DNA of 19,388 bases. Origin: Bacillota bacterium (GTDB lineage Bacteria > Bacillota > Clostridia > Oscillospirales > Ruminococcaceae). Below are positions 7,317-13,846 of this stretch, piece after piece. Location: contig JAEZVA010000020.1 of the NCBI GenBank assembly GCA_023443315.1, positions 1 to 19,388 of the forward strand, given 5' to 3'. The notes below the pieces were generated by a model. It saw only the letters and a program-made list of their open reading frames with translations. It was not told the origin of the DNA and did no database searches. The number at the start of each line of letters is the position of its first letter. Within the stretch, counting starts at the first letter, position 1. Position numbers and translations under genes: made by a program.

Positions 7317-8152
7317 AACGGCTTTCTCTACTGCTTGCGGTCATGCTGATGACCGTCGTACTGTTTGCCTGCGGGCAAGGAGGTGGCGAAGCGCTGCCAC
7401 AAACCTCTGCTCCCGCGCCCTCCTCCGAGGAGTCGGTATTCAAAGAACCCGCAGTCGAGCCGATGGAGCTGTTTGTGTGCGCCGCCGCCAGCCTGACCGA
7501 TGCGCTGACCGAGATTGCGGCAAACTACAAGGCGGTGGCGCCGAACATAACGCTCACATTCTCGTTTGCCTCAAGCGGCGCCTTACAGACCCAGATTGAG
7601 GAAGGCGCGCCCGCCGACCTATTTGTTTCCGCTGCGCAAAAACAGATGGATGCGCTGGCTGAAAAAGACCTGATTGTACCCGAAAGCCGCAGAAACCTGC
7701 TTGTAAACAAGGTGGTTTTGATTGTTCCAGCTAACGGGGGCGACACTGCCTTGACGTTTGCAGATGTAGCGACCGACAAGGTGCGCGTCATCGGTGTTGG
7801 CGAGTTTGCTTCGGTGCCTGTGGGGCAGTACTCCGAGGAGGTGTTTACCTTCCTTGGTATTATTGACGCGGTAACCGCAAAGGCAAACTACGGCTCGGAT
7901 GTGCGCGCCGTGCTGACGTGGGTGGAATCGGGCGAGGTAGACTGCGGCGTGGTATACGCCACCGATGCCGCCACAACCGATAAGGTGGTCGTGACCGCCG
8001 AAGCACCTGAGGGCAGTCACAAGCCGATTGTGTACCCGTGCGCAGTAATAAAGGCTTCTAAGCACGCCGCTGATGCGCAGGCGTTTTTGGAGTATCTCGC
8101 CGGCTCGGACGCAGGGCGTGTCTTTGAACAATACGGATTTGCCTTAAGCTGA
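7313..8152 (+). CDS. modA: Molybdate ABC transporter substrate-binding lipoprotein
   Basis: ModA captures molybdate outside the membrane and delivers it to ModB. The 279-aa protein starts with a type II signal peptide: MKR, a hydrophobic stretch, then the lipobox LFAC with Cys20 as the lipidated residue. A Ser/Pro/Glu-rich tether follows to about residue 48. The mature domain has VCAAASLTDAL, FASSGALQTQIEEGAPADLF and the DCGVVYATDA segment expected of ModA. Start 7313 is chosen over the ATG at 7277 because it directly begins the signal peptide and overlaps the nifV-alpha stop, with AAAGGAGAG upstream. Its position inside the nif transcription unit supports Mo supply for FeMo-co. Confidence 0.95.
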   Translation: MKRLSLLLAVMLMTVVLFACGQGGGEALPQTSAPAPSSEESVFKEPAVEPMELFVCAAASLTDALTEIAANYKAVAPNITLTFSFASSGALQTQIEEGAPADLFVSAAQKQMDALAEKDLIVPESRRNLLVNKVVLIVPANGGDTALTFADVATDKVRVIGVGEFASVPVGQYSEEVFTFLGIIDAVTAKANYGSDVRAVLTWVESGEVDCGVVYATDAATTDKVVVTAEAPEGSHKPIVYPCAVIKASKHAADAQAFLEYLAGSDAGRVFEQYGFALS

Positions 8153-8166
8153 TTACATGAATCTGT

Positions 8167-8202
8167 TTGCAAGCCGACCGTAAGAATGCGGTCGGCTTGC
8201 AA
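8167..8202 (+). repeat. Perfect 14-bp stem-loop between modA and modB
   Basis: TTGCAAGCCGACCG (8167-8180) and CGGTCGGCTTGCAA (8189-8202) are exact reverse complements around an 8-base loop, TAAGAATG. No U-tract follows (ATATAAC), so full termination is unlikely. Such a hairpin between a binding-protein gene and its permease gene commonly stabilises the upstream mRNA, giving more ModA than ModB/C. That role is inferred from family precedent. Confidence 0.75.
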
Positions 8203-8229
8203 TATATAACACACCGAAAGGGGAACGTT

Positions 8230-8910
8230 ATGCCGGAGCTGTCGCCATTAATCATTTCGTTGCAAACCACTGTGGTTGCAACCGTCATCACCTTTGTGCT
8301 AGGGCTCTTTGCCGCGCACCGGGTGGCGCGAATGCGTCGGTTTAAGGGGTTCATCGACGGGTTATTTACCCTGCCCATGGTGCTGCCGCCCACGGTGGTC
8401 GGCTTCTTTTTGTTGCTACTGCTAGGCAAGAACAGCCCGTTTGGTAAGCTGCTGCAGCTGTTTGACACCTCGGTTGTATTCACATGGGGCTCCACGGTCA
8501 TTGCCGCCGTGGTGGTGTCCTTTCCGCTGATGTACCGCACGGTACGCGGTACGTTTGAGCAGCTTGACCCCAACCTGGTATATGCTGCGCGCACACTCCG
8601 AATGTCCGAGACACGGATATTCTGGCGGGTTATCCTACCTAACTCCTGGTCCGGCATTGCGGCGGGTACGGTGCTGAGCTTTTCGCGAGCGCTGGGTGAG
8701 TTCGGCGCAACCATCATGATTGCGGGCAACATCCCGGGGCGCACCCAGACGATGTCCACCGCCATCTACACCGCCGTACAAAGCGGCAACCGATTGGCCG
8801 CCTACCGATGGGTGGCAATTATTATGGCAATCTCGCTCATCAGCATGCTGGTGATGAACCGCTGGGTAAGCAAGGCCTCAAAAGGCGCGCAGCGCATGGT
8901 GGAGAGTTAA
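8230..8910 (+). CDS. modB: Molybdate ABC transporter permease
   Basis: ModB is the integral membrane channel of the molybdate importer (226 aa). About five hydrophobic segments are visible, starting near residues 8-28. The cytoplasmic EAA loop that contacts ModC is seen around residues 115-145 (DPNLVYAARTLRMSETRIFW and the following VILPNSW). ALGEFGATIMIAGNIPGRTQ is the near-invariant ModB signature, distinguishing it from CysT/W and WtpB with good confidence. The ATG at 8230 is preceded by AAAGGGG; an upstream in-frame ATG at 8167 lies in the hairpin and is rejected. modC follows 24 bases after the stop. Confidence 0.95.
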   Translation: MPELSPLIISLQTTVVATVITFVLGLFAAHRVARMRRFKGFIDGLFTLPMVLPPTVVGFFLLLLLGKNSPFGKLLQLFDTSVVFTWGSTVIAAVVVSFPLMYRTVRGTFEQLDPNLVYAARTLRMSETRIFWRVILPNSWSGIAAGTVLSFSRALGEFGATIMIAGNIPGRTQTMSTAIYTAVQSGNRLAAYRWVAIIMAISLISMLVMNRWVSKASKGAQRMVES

Positions 8911-8934
8911 TAACAGTAAGGTGGTGAACTGCTT

Positions 8935-9996
8935 TTGTCGGTTTATGTGGATATGAAAAAGAACCTTGGCGGCTTTGTGCTGGATGTGCAGTTGGAGGCA
9001 AAAAACGAGACGCTTGCCCTGCTGGGCGCGTCCGGCTGCGGCAAGAGCATGACGCTCAAATGTATTGCGGGTATCGAACGACCCGACAGCGGGCAGATTG
9101 CAATAAACGGCACGATAGTGTTCGACGCGAAAAAAGGCATTAACCTCTCGCCCCAGCAGCGTAAAACGGGGTATCTGTTCCAAAACTACGCCCTGTTCCC
9201 AAACATGACGGCACAGGAAAACATCGCGTGTGCGGTAAAGCGCCCAAAACACGAACGGGCGGCGGTGGCAAACAGATGGCTTGGCTCGTTTTATCTTGAT
9301 GAGCTGAAAAACCGCTACCCGCACCAGCTTTCGGGTGGGCAACAGCAACGGGTGGCACTTGCAAGGATGCTTGCATCCGAGCCGGATATCCTGATGCTGG
9401 ATGAGCCGTTCTCTGCGCTGGACAGCTTTTTGCGGTGGCAGATGGAGCAGGAGCTGCGCAGCGTGTTGGAACAGTTTGGCGGCACCGCACTGTACGTCTC
9501 GCACAACCGCGACGAGGTGTACCGCTTGTGCGACCGAATCGCGGTTATCAGCGACGGGCGGGTATCCGCCGTAGGCGAAAAATGGGCGTTGTTTGACTGC
9601 CCAGGGGTTGTTTCTGCCTGCCTGTTGACCGGCTGTAAGAACATCTCGCCCGCAAAACAGGTTGGCGATGCGACACTGGAGATTGCTCAGTGGGGACTTC
9701 GCCTGAAAACCACGCGCCCCATGCCGGACGATGTGGCATCTGTCGGGATACGGGCACACACCTTGGAACGTGCGCAGAGTGTAAGCGAGCCAAACGCCTT
9801 TGCGTGCCGGATTGTACAGGTGATTGAAGACACCTTTTCGATGATTGTAATGGTAGAACCGCTTACCGCCGCACAGCAGGGAACCGGCAGCCTGCTTCGT
9901 TGGGAGGTAGCAAAAAATCAGTGGACGCAGCCCGGCGGCCGAACGCTGTTGCTTAAAATCTCGCCCGAGCACGTTCTGCCGCTGCAAAACGGGTGA
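8935..9996 (+). CDS. modC: Molybdate ABC transporter ATP-binding protein
   Basis: ModC is the ATPase that drives molybdate import (353 aa). Seen: Walker A GASGCGKS (31-38), Q-loop Gln83 in FQNYALFPN, signature LSGGQQQRV (132-140), Walker B DILMLDEPFSALD (151-163) and switch His190 in YVSHNRDE. The C-terminal ~130 residues contain a TOBE/Mop-like segment (from about residue 283), which in ModC proteins can bind molybdate and regulate transport. The start is TTG at 8935, with AAGGTGGTG upstream at normal spacing; no better ATG exists near the beginning of the domain. It closes the nif-mod run; the next gene is 179 bases further on. Confidence 0.94.
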   Translation: MSVYVDMKKNLGGFVLDVQLEAKNETLALLGASGCGKSMTLKCIAGIERPDSGQIAINGTIVFDAKKGINLSPQQRKTGYLFQNYALFPNMTAQENIACAVKRPKHERAAVANRWLGSFYLDELKNRYPHQLSGGQQQRVALARMLASEPDILMLDEPFSALDSFLRWQMEQELRSVLEQFGGTALYVSHNRDEVYRLCDRIAVISDGRVSAVGEKWALFDCPGVVSACLLTGCKNISPAKQVGDATLEIAQWGLRLKTTRPMPDDVASVGIRAHTLERAQSVSEPNAFACRIVQVIEDTFSMIVMVEPLTAAQQGTGSLLRWEVAKNQWTQPGGRTLLLKISPEHVLPLQNG

Positions 9997-10175
9997 CATA
10001 GAAAAGTTAAGCACAATATCCTTTTATGCTTAATAAATATTTACCAATTTGATTTATAACTGCAATTAAGCCACCATCGCCCTTCGCTTTGCAAGCAAAC
10101 TGGCTATAATAAAGTAAGAACACCACGCCGTTTAAAAACGACGTCAATAACAACATGATTTGGGAGGTAACCAAA
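9997..10175 (+). promoter_or_regulatory. Intergenic promoter region for the encapsulin operon
   Basis: This AT-rich spacer separates modC from the encapsulin pair. A perfect -10 box TATAAT is at 10105-10110; the best -35 (TTCGCT, 10083-10088, 16-bp spacing) is poor, suggesting an activated or regulated promoter. Short palindromes could be operators: TAAATATTTA (10034-10043), TTTGC-AA-GCAAA (10088-10099, inside the spacer) and CGTTT-AA-AAACG (10129-10140, just after the expected start site). TTAAGCA (10007-10013) and TGCTTAA (10027-10033) form a weak hairpin after modC without a convincing T-run. No Fur-box consensus was recognised. Confidence 0.5.
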
Positions 10176-10544
10176 ATGCCGGCTTTTGCAAACCCCTTTC
10201 AGGGAAACGTGGAGCGTAAGCTGAACACCGAGGAGTTAATTCAGGCGATTCGTCTTGACATCGCTGGGGAGCTTGAGGCAATCTATGTGTACGACGCACA
10301 TGTTCAAGCGACCGACAATGTTGTGGCTAAAAAGATTCTTGCCGATATCCGCGATGAGGAAAAGGCGCATGTGGGCGAGCTGATGACCCTGTTGCGTGTG
10401 CTTGACCCCAAGGAGGCAGAGCTGTTCTTTGAAGGCGAGGAAGAAGTACGCGAAATGCTTGCCGACCTTGGCATCTCGGAGAAGGCAGCGCCTGCCAAGG
10501 ACGACGCGCCTGCCCCCAAAACGGTTGGCAGCCTGCTGGATTAA
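10176..10544 (+). CDS. Encapsulated ferritin-like protein (encapsulin cargo)
   Basis: This 122-aa protein is a half-ferritin of the EncFtn type, which forms a decameric ring of dimers, oxidises Fe2+ to Fe3+ and works inside an encapsulin shell that stores the mineral. Seen: helix 1 with ELEAIYVYD (Glu32, Glu34, Tyr39) and helix 2 with IRDEEKAHVGELM (Glu62, His65), which match the ferroxidase residues recalled for Rhodospirillum rubrum EncFtn (E32, Y39, E62, H65). A third helix, acidic and rich in Glu, spans ~79-98. An Ala/Pro/Lys linker (~103-114) ends in KTVGSLLD, a typical family 1 cargo-loading peptide. The ATG at 10176, with TGGGAGGT upstream, is preferred to the ATG at 10155. It lies 27 bases before the shell gene. 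Confidence 0.92.
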   Translation: MPAFANPFQGNVERKLNTEELIQAIRLDIAGELEAIYVYDAHVQATDNVVAKKILADIRDEEKAHVGELMTLLRVLDPKEAELFFEGEEEVREMLADLGISEKAAPAKDDAPAPKTVGSLLD

Positions 10545-10571
10545 GCACAGATAACGAAGGAGGAACAACGC

Positions 10572-11387
10572 ATGAACTATCTTTCGAGAGACGGCGCACC
10601 CGTTTCGGCACTGTTGTGGCAGCAGATTGATGACACGGTCGTTCAGTCTGCGCGCCGTGTACTAACCGCTAGACGCTTTTTGCATCTGTTCGGACCGCTG
10701 GGCATCGAAACACAGAGCATTCACATTGATAAGGTCGGCGCCGTGGAGGAACAGGCAAGCGATGGCATGATATTAACAAAAGGCAGACGTTATGTTCAGA
10801 TCCCCACCCTGTACCACGACTTTACCCTGCTGGCAAAGGATTTGGAGACCAGCGAAAAGCGCGGCTTTGCACCCGACCTTTCCGCAGCCGTAGTAGCCGC
10901 GCAATACGCCGCCTTTGCGGAGGATAAGCTTATCTTTTTAGGCGATAAAGCGGCGGGTTACGAGGGTCTTTTAACCGCCACGGGCGCAAATAAGATTAAA
11001 AAGAGCGACTGGGCAACCGGAGAAAACGCGTTTTCCGACATTGCCGCAGGGCTGGAAACACTGGTACAAAAGGGTGTTTACGGCTCGTACGCGCTGGCGC
11101 TCAGCCCCGACCTGTATACCGCGTTGCAGCGTCTGCAACCGGCAACGGGACTACTTGAGACCGACCGCATCGCAAAGCTGGTGGACGGACGCCTGTACAA
11201 AACCCCCGTGCTCGGCAAGGGCAAGGCGGTACTGGTGGGCGCAGAGCCCGGCAACATGGATCTGGCAGTCGGGCAGGATATGGCGACCGCGTATCTGGAG
11301 CAAAAAGACCTTAACCACTGCTTCCGCATCCTAGAGACGGTGCTGCTGCGGGTAAAACGCGGCGAGGCCATCGTCGTATTTGAATAA
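10572..11387 (+). CDS. Family 1 encapsulin shell protein (HK97 fold)
   Basis: This 271-aa protein self-assembles into an icosahedral nanocompartment. It matches the known family 1 layout: an N-terminal helix region (YLSRDGAPVSALLWQQID) that binds cargo peptides in characterised encapsulins, RRVLTARRFLHLFGPLG, LAKDLETSEKRG in the E-loop region, the AQYAAFAEDKLIFLGD helix, GLLTATGANKI, and the C-terminal VGQDMATAYLEQKDLNHCFR followed by ETVLLRV and EAIVVFE. The length agrees with 260-280 aa relatives. GAAGGAGG lies just upstream of the ATG. The adjacent cargo gene carries the matching peptide, so the pair forms a complete iron-handling compartment. A phage capsid is excluded by the lack of other phage genes. 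Confidence 0.95.
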   Translation: MNYLSRDGAPVSALLWQQIDDTVVQSARRVLTARRFLHLFGPLGIETQSIHIDKVGAVEEQASDGMILTKGRRYVQIPTLYHDFTLLAKDLETSEKRGFAPDLSAAVVAAQYAAFAEDKLIFLGDKAAGYEGLLTATGANKIKKSDWATGENAFSDIAAGLETLVQKGVYGSYALALSPDLYTALQRLQPATGLLETDRIAKLVDGRLYKTPVLGKGKAVLVGAEPGNMDLAVGQDMATAYLEQKDLNHCFRILETVLLRVKRGEAIVVFE

Positions 11388-11406
11388 TACCCTATTAATA
11401 ATAGTA

Positions 11407-11451
11407 CAACGGGTATTGCCGAACTAGCATCGGCAATACCCGTTGTTTTTT
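11407..11451 (+). terminator. Rho-independent terminator of the encapsulin operon
   Basis: A perfect 16-bp stem joins 11407-11422 (CAACGGGTATTGCCGA) with 11430-11445 around a 7-base loop (ACTAGCA) and is followed by TTTTTT. It starts 19 bases after the encapsulin stop. It may also serve the convergent gene on the other strand, though the T-run in that direction is weak. Confidence 0.93.
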
Positions 11452-11472
11452 GTACCATCACTTAGACTAGCC

Positions 11473-12216
11473 CTAATCGCAGTTTGATTTATTATAAGCC
11501 AACAGCCTGCCCTGCTTGCCCGCTTTTTCGATTGCCCCCACCGAACACAACACGTTAAGCGCCGTTTGTGCTTTGTGCAGGGGCAACTTGGCTGCGGCGG
11601 CATAATCCTTTGAGGTGAACGGGTCAGTCAGTGTGTGCGGTATCAGCTGCGCGTACTGCGCGGGGGTATCGATGCGCAGCACGCCTGCAAGGGCTACTGG
11701 TATGCGCTCGCTGCGGGTAGAGCCGCGCTTTTTGTCCTTGCTCCAGCCGTTTAGGCGGCGGTAATCCTCCACATCAACCAGTAAGATATGAAGCCTCAGG
11801 TTTGGGTGGCTTAGCAACGGCTTAATCTTATACAGCTCATAAAACGCCTCATACGCCGTGCCCGTTTTGGGGGAGCGGCGTTTTTTGCTCACCTCCCCTG
11901 TCTCCTCGTCAATCCACGACAGCCATTTGGTATGCGCCATCGGGTACACCACCGTTACCGTGCCGAGCGTGAGAAAGTAGGCTAACTTTTTGCGCAGCTT
12001 ATCAAAGCCGCGCGTCTGTATCTCCAGTATGCCGTCCCCACACAGGATGTCGGCGACAAACCGTCCGACGGGCACCTCATGGGTGCTTTTGTCGGGGCTG
12101 AGCCAGTGCTTGAGTACGGCATGCAGGGTCTTTTCCCCTAAGGTGCCGATGCCCCCAGTCCCGCTTCTCTCGGTCATAACGGCTTGGCAGGCAGTTTCAA
12201 AACGCTGGTTGTCCAT
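11473..12216 (-). CDS. Conserved hypothetical protein; possible PD-(D/E)XK nuclease-like plus winged helix
   Basis: I do not recognise this 247-aa soluble protein by name. The N-terminal third has Glu28 in LGEKTLH, then Asp56 in FVADILCG, Glu65 and Gln67 in GILEIQTRGF. The order E...D-X8-E-X-Q resembles the PD-(D/E)XK nuclease core, in the Gln variant known from BglII. A basic, Lys/Arg-rich segment follows around 130-175. The last ~55 residues (FTSKDYAAAAKLPLHKAQTA to the end) look like a winged helix-turn-helix. A nuclease or DNA-binding role is an inference. The ATG at 12216 has a GGGGGA site eight bases upstream and a good promoter. It stands alone between two operons on the opposite strand. 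Confidence 0.8.
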   Translation of the reverse strand: MDNQRFETACQAVMTERSGTGGIGTLGEKTLHAVLKHWLSPDKSTHEVPVGRFVADILCGDGILEIQTRGFDKLRKKLAYFLTLGTVTVVYPMAHTKWLSWIDEETGEVSKKRRSPKTGTAYEAFYELYKIKPLLSHPNLRLHILLVDVEDYRRLNGWSKDKKRGSTRSERIPVALAGVLRIDTPAQYAQLIPHTLTDPFTSKDYAAAAKLPLHKAQTALNVLCSVGAIEKAGKQGRLLAYNKSNCD

Positions 12217-12252
12217 CGGCAGTTTCCCCCATAACGGCTATCCATTTTCTAT

Positions 12253-12281
12253 ATGGTAGCATGTGTGCGAGTTGTTGTCAA
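12253..12281 (-). promoter_or_regulatory. Sigma-A type promoter of the minus-strand hypothetical gene
   Basis: Read on the minus strand, a perfect TTGACA -35 box (12276-12281) is followed by a 17-base spacer and TACCAT (12253-12258, four of six matches to TATAAT). It lies about 37 bases upstream of the ATG at 12216. Confidence 0.7.
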
Positions 12282-12434
12282 AATAATCAAGACCTGCCCT
12301 GTACAACAAAAATAGCTTGTGGTATTCTTAACAATAGAAGATTGTATCTATATTTCATCCTTTTTACCACAAGCCCAAACGAGTATATTAACCAAATATT
12401 ACACCGCGTGAAAATAGCGGTAGGAAACGGAGAG
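12282..12434 (+). promoter_or_regulatory. Leader of the DUF5058 / M20 operon with long-range inverted repeat
   Basis: This AT-rich non-coding leader precedes the + strand operon. GCTTGTGGTA (12315-12324) and TACCACAAGC (12365-12374) are exact reverse complements 40 bases apart. Between them ACAAT-AGAAG-ATTGT can form an inner hairpin. A weak promoter, TTAACA with downstream TATTTC, may also lie inside it. It does not match any riboswitch class I recognise. It may be an operator pair or structured 5' leader; the region is otherwise featureless. Confidence 0.4.
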
Positions 12435-13142
12435 ATGGCGTTGAACGACTTTAAAAACGGAGCAGTCATGTTCACCCTGGGGGGACTTGTTGCGGCATTC
12501 GTTATTGCACAATCGGTATTCTTTCTAGTAAAGGCGGTCAGGCAGGGGCGGGCACTTGGTATTGAGGGCAAGGTGATGAAAAAGGCGGCATTTTCATCCA
12601 TACTCTTTACCATTACCCCGTCTATCTCTATCCTGCTTGGACTGGTTACCCTCTCTAAGGCGCTCGGGGTCGCGCTGCCTTGGATACGCCTGAGTGTTTT
12701 GGGCGCCGTTACATATGAGCTGCCCGCCGCAGAGGCGGCCGCAAACGCGTTCGGGCTTTCGATATCGGGCAGCATCGCCGACCCGAAGGTGTTTTCCGCC
12801 ATCATATGGGTTATGACTACGGGATGCATCACCCCGCTTATCATCGTGCCGCTGTTTTTAAAGAAGCTGCGCGGTGGGCTTACCAAGATGAAGAAGCGCG
12901 ACCAAAAATGGGGCGACATCTTTATGACGGCGCTGTTTCTCGGTATGATCTCGGCGTTTTTAGGCATGGGCGTTTCGGGCGGACTGATGCCGGTGCTTAC
13001 ACTGCTGAGCTCCGCCTTGATTATGGTGGCATGCGGCGTGATTATAAAAAAGAGCGGTGCCGAGTGGCTTAGAAACTACGCGCTACCCTTTAGCATGATC
13101 GGCGCGATGGCGCTTGCCATTTTGTTTCACTCAGTGATATAA
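12435..13142 (+). CDS. DUF5058-type integral membrane protein
   Basis: This 235-aa polytopic membrane protein has about six hydrophobic segments (roughly 10-33, 53-75, 118-142, 163-182, 184-203 and 214-233). Sequence features such as VIAQSVFFLVKA, TPSISILLGL, LPWIRLSVLGAVTYELPAA and WVMTTGC fit the DUF5058 family of Firmicutes as I remember it. The function is unknown; the link with an M20 hydrolase suggests transport of a small metabolite. The ATG at 12435 was chosen although the frame is open back to 12261: upstream residues are Cys-rich and unlike the family, and AGGA lies nine bases before this ATG. A second membrane-protein gene follows 13 bases after the stop, so the two may form a heteromeric transporter. 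Confidence 0.82.
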   Translation: MALNDFKNGAVMFTLGGLVAAFVIAQSVFFLVKAVRQGRALGIEGKVMKKAAFSSILFTITPSISILLGLVTLSKALGVALPWIRLSVLGAVTYELPAAEAAANAFGLSISGSIADPKVFSAIIWVMTTGCITPLIIVPLFLKKLRGGLTKMKKRDQKWGDIFMTALFLGMISAFLGMGVSGGLMPVLTLLSSALIMVACGVIIKKSGAEWLRNYALPFSMIGAMALAILFHSVI

Positions 13143-13155
13143 GGGGGCAAAAATA

Positions 13156-13812
13156 ATGAAAAGAAGCTATGAAGATTCGGTACATTTCATGGGCAGGATT
13201 TGGATGGTTGCGGCACTTGCTATCATGTATGCTGTGCCCATTGTGTTTAGCCTTTTTTATGGCGTGTGGCCCGACCCCGTTAAGGTTTTGCAGGGGCTTT
13301 TGGGCGTAGCGCCGATCTTTTGGACGGTGTGCGCCATAGAGGTGTTTACCTACGCGCCGATGCTCGGCAACGCGGGAACCTATCTCGGCTTTGTGACGGG
13401 CAACCTGACAAACCTAAAGGTGCCCTGCGCACTATCCGCCATGGAGGGTGCGGCGGTTGCCCCCGGCAGCGACGAGGGAGAGGTTATCTCCACCATCGCG
13501 ATTGCGGTATCGTCCATTACCACCACGCTGATTATTGTGGCGGGTGTTCTGCTGCTGATTCCGCTTACCCCCCTGCTTGAATCCCCCACCCTTAAGCCAG
13601 CGTTTGACAACATCCTGCCCGCGCTGTTTGGCGGACTTGGCGTTGTGTATATCTCAAAGAGCTGGAAGATTGCAGCCACCCCGTTGCTTGCTATGATACT
13701 CCTGTTCATCCTTGTGCCGTCGCTTGCGGGCTCGGTGGGTATTTTGGTTCCCGTCGCGGCGTTAATCAGCATTGGCACAGCCCGGCTTCTGTATAAAAAG
13801 AACCTGTTGTAA
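13156..13812 (+). CDS. Small polytopic membrane protein, partner of the DUF5058 protein
   Basis: I do not recognise a named family for this 218-aa protein. Hydrophobic segments are seen at about 15-35, 43-64, 112-140, 152-168, 172-190 and 191-210. Conserved-looking polar loops include FTYAPMLGNAGTYLGF, VTGNLTNLKVPCALSAME and APGSDEGEV. The G-T-Y-L-G-F and G-N-L-T-N motifs with a Pro resemble re-entrant or substrate-binding loops of secondary transporters (inference). ATG 13156 has AAGGGGG nine bases upstream. It lies between the DUF5058 gene and the M20 gene, so a two-component importer or exporter for the hydrolase substrate is plausible. Confidence 0.8.
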   Translation: MKRSYEDSVHFMGRIWMVAALAIMYAVPIVFSLFYGVWPDPVKVLQGLLGVAPIFWTVCAIEVFTYAPMLGNAGTYLGFVTGNLTNLKVPCALSAMEGAAVAPGSDEGEVISTIAIAVSSITTTLIIVAGVLLLIPLTPLLESPTLKPAFDNILPALFGGLGVVYISKSWKIAATPLLAMILLFILVPSLAGSVGILVPVAALISIGTARLLYKKNLL

Positions 13813-13846
13813 CAAGTAACTGCCTCTTAGAAAGGACTGGTTTAGC

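Noticed and set aside
8058..8765. 235-codon open frame on the minus strand opposite modA/modB
   Set aside because: It covers the modA end, the hairpin and modB; the predicted protein is low-complexity and has no ribosome binding site or family.
8878..10014. 378-codon open frame on the minus strand opposite modC
   Set aside because: It lies entirely opposite a gene with all ABC ATPase motifs; its translation is Arg/His/Cys-rich with no recognisable domain. It is a by-product of GC-rich codon use.
10572..11387. Prophage capsid gene
   Set aside because: The HK97-like protein is an encapsulin by length and motifs, is paired with a ferritin-like cargo and has no portal, protease or tail genes nearby.
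12261..12434. N-terminal extension of the DUF5058 protein starting at 12261
   Set aside because: The extension is Cys-rich, unlike the family, overlaps the -10 region neighbourhood of the divergent promoter and has no ribosome site; the start at 12435 gives the expected length.
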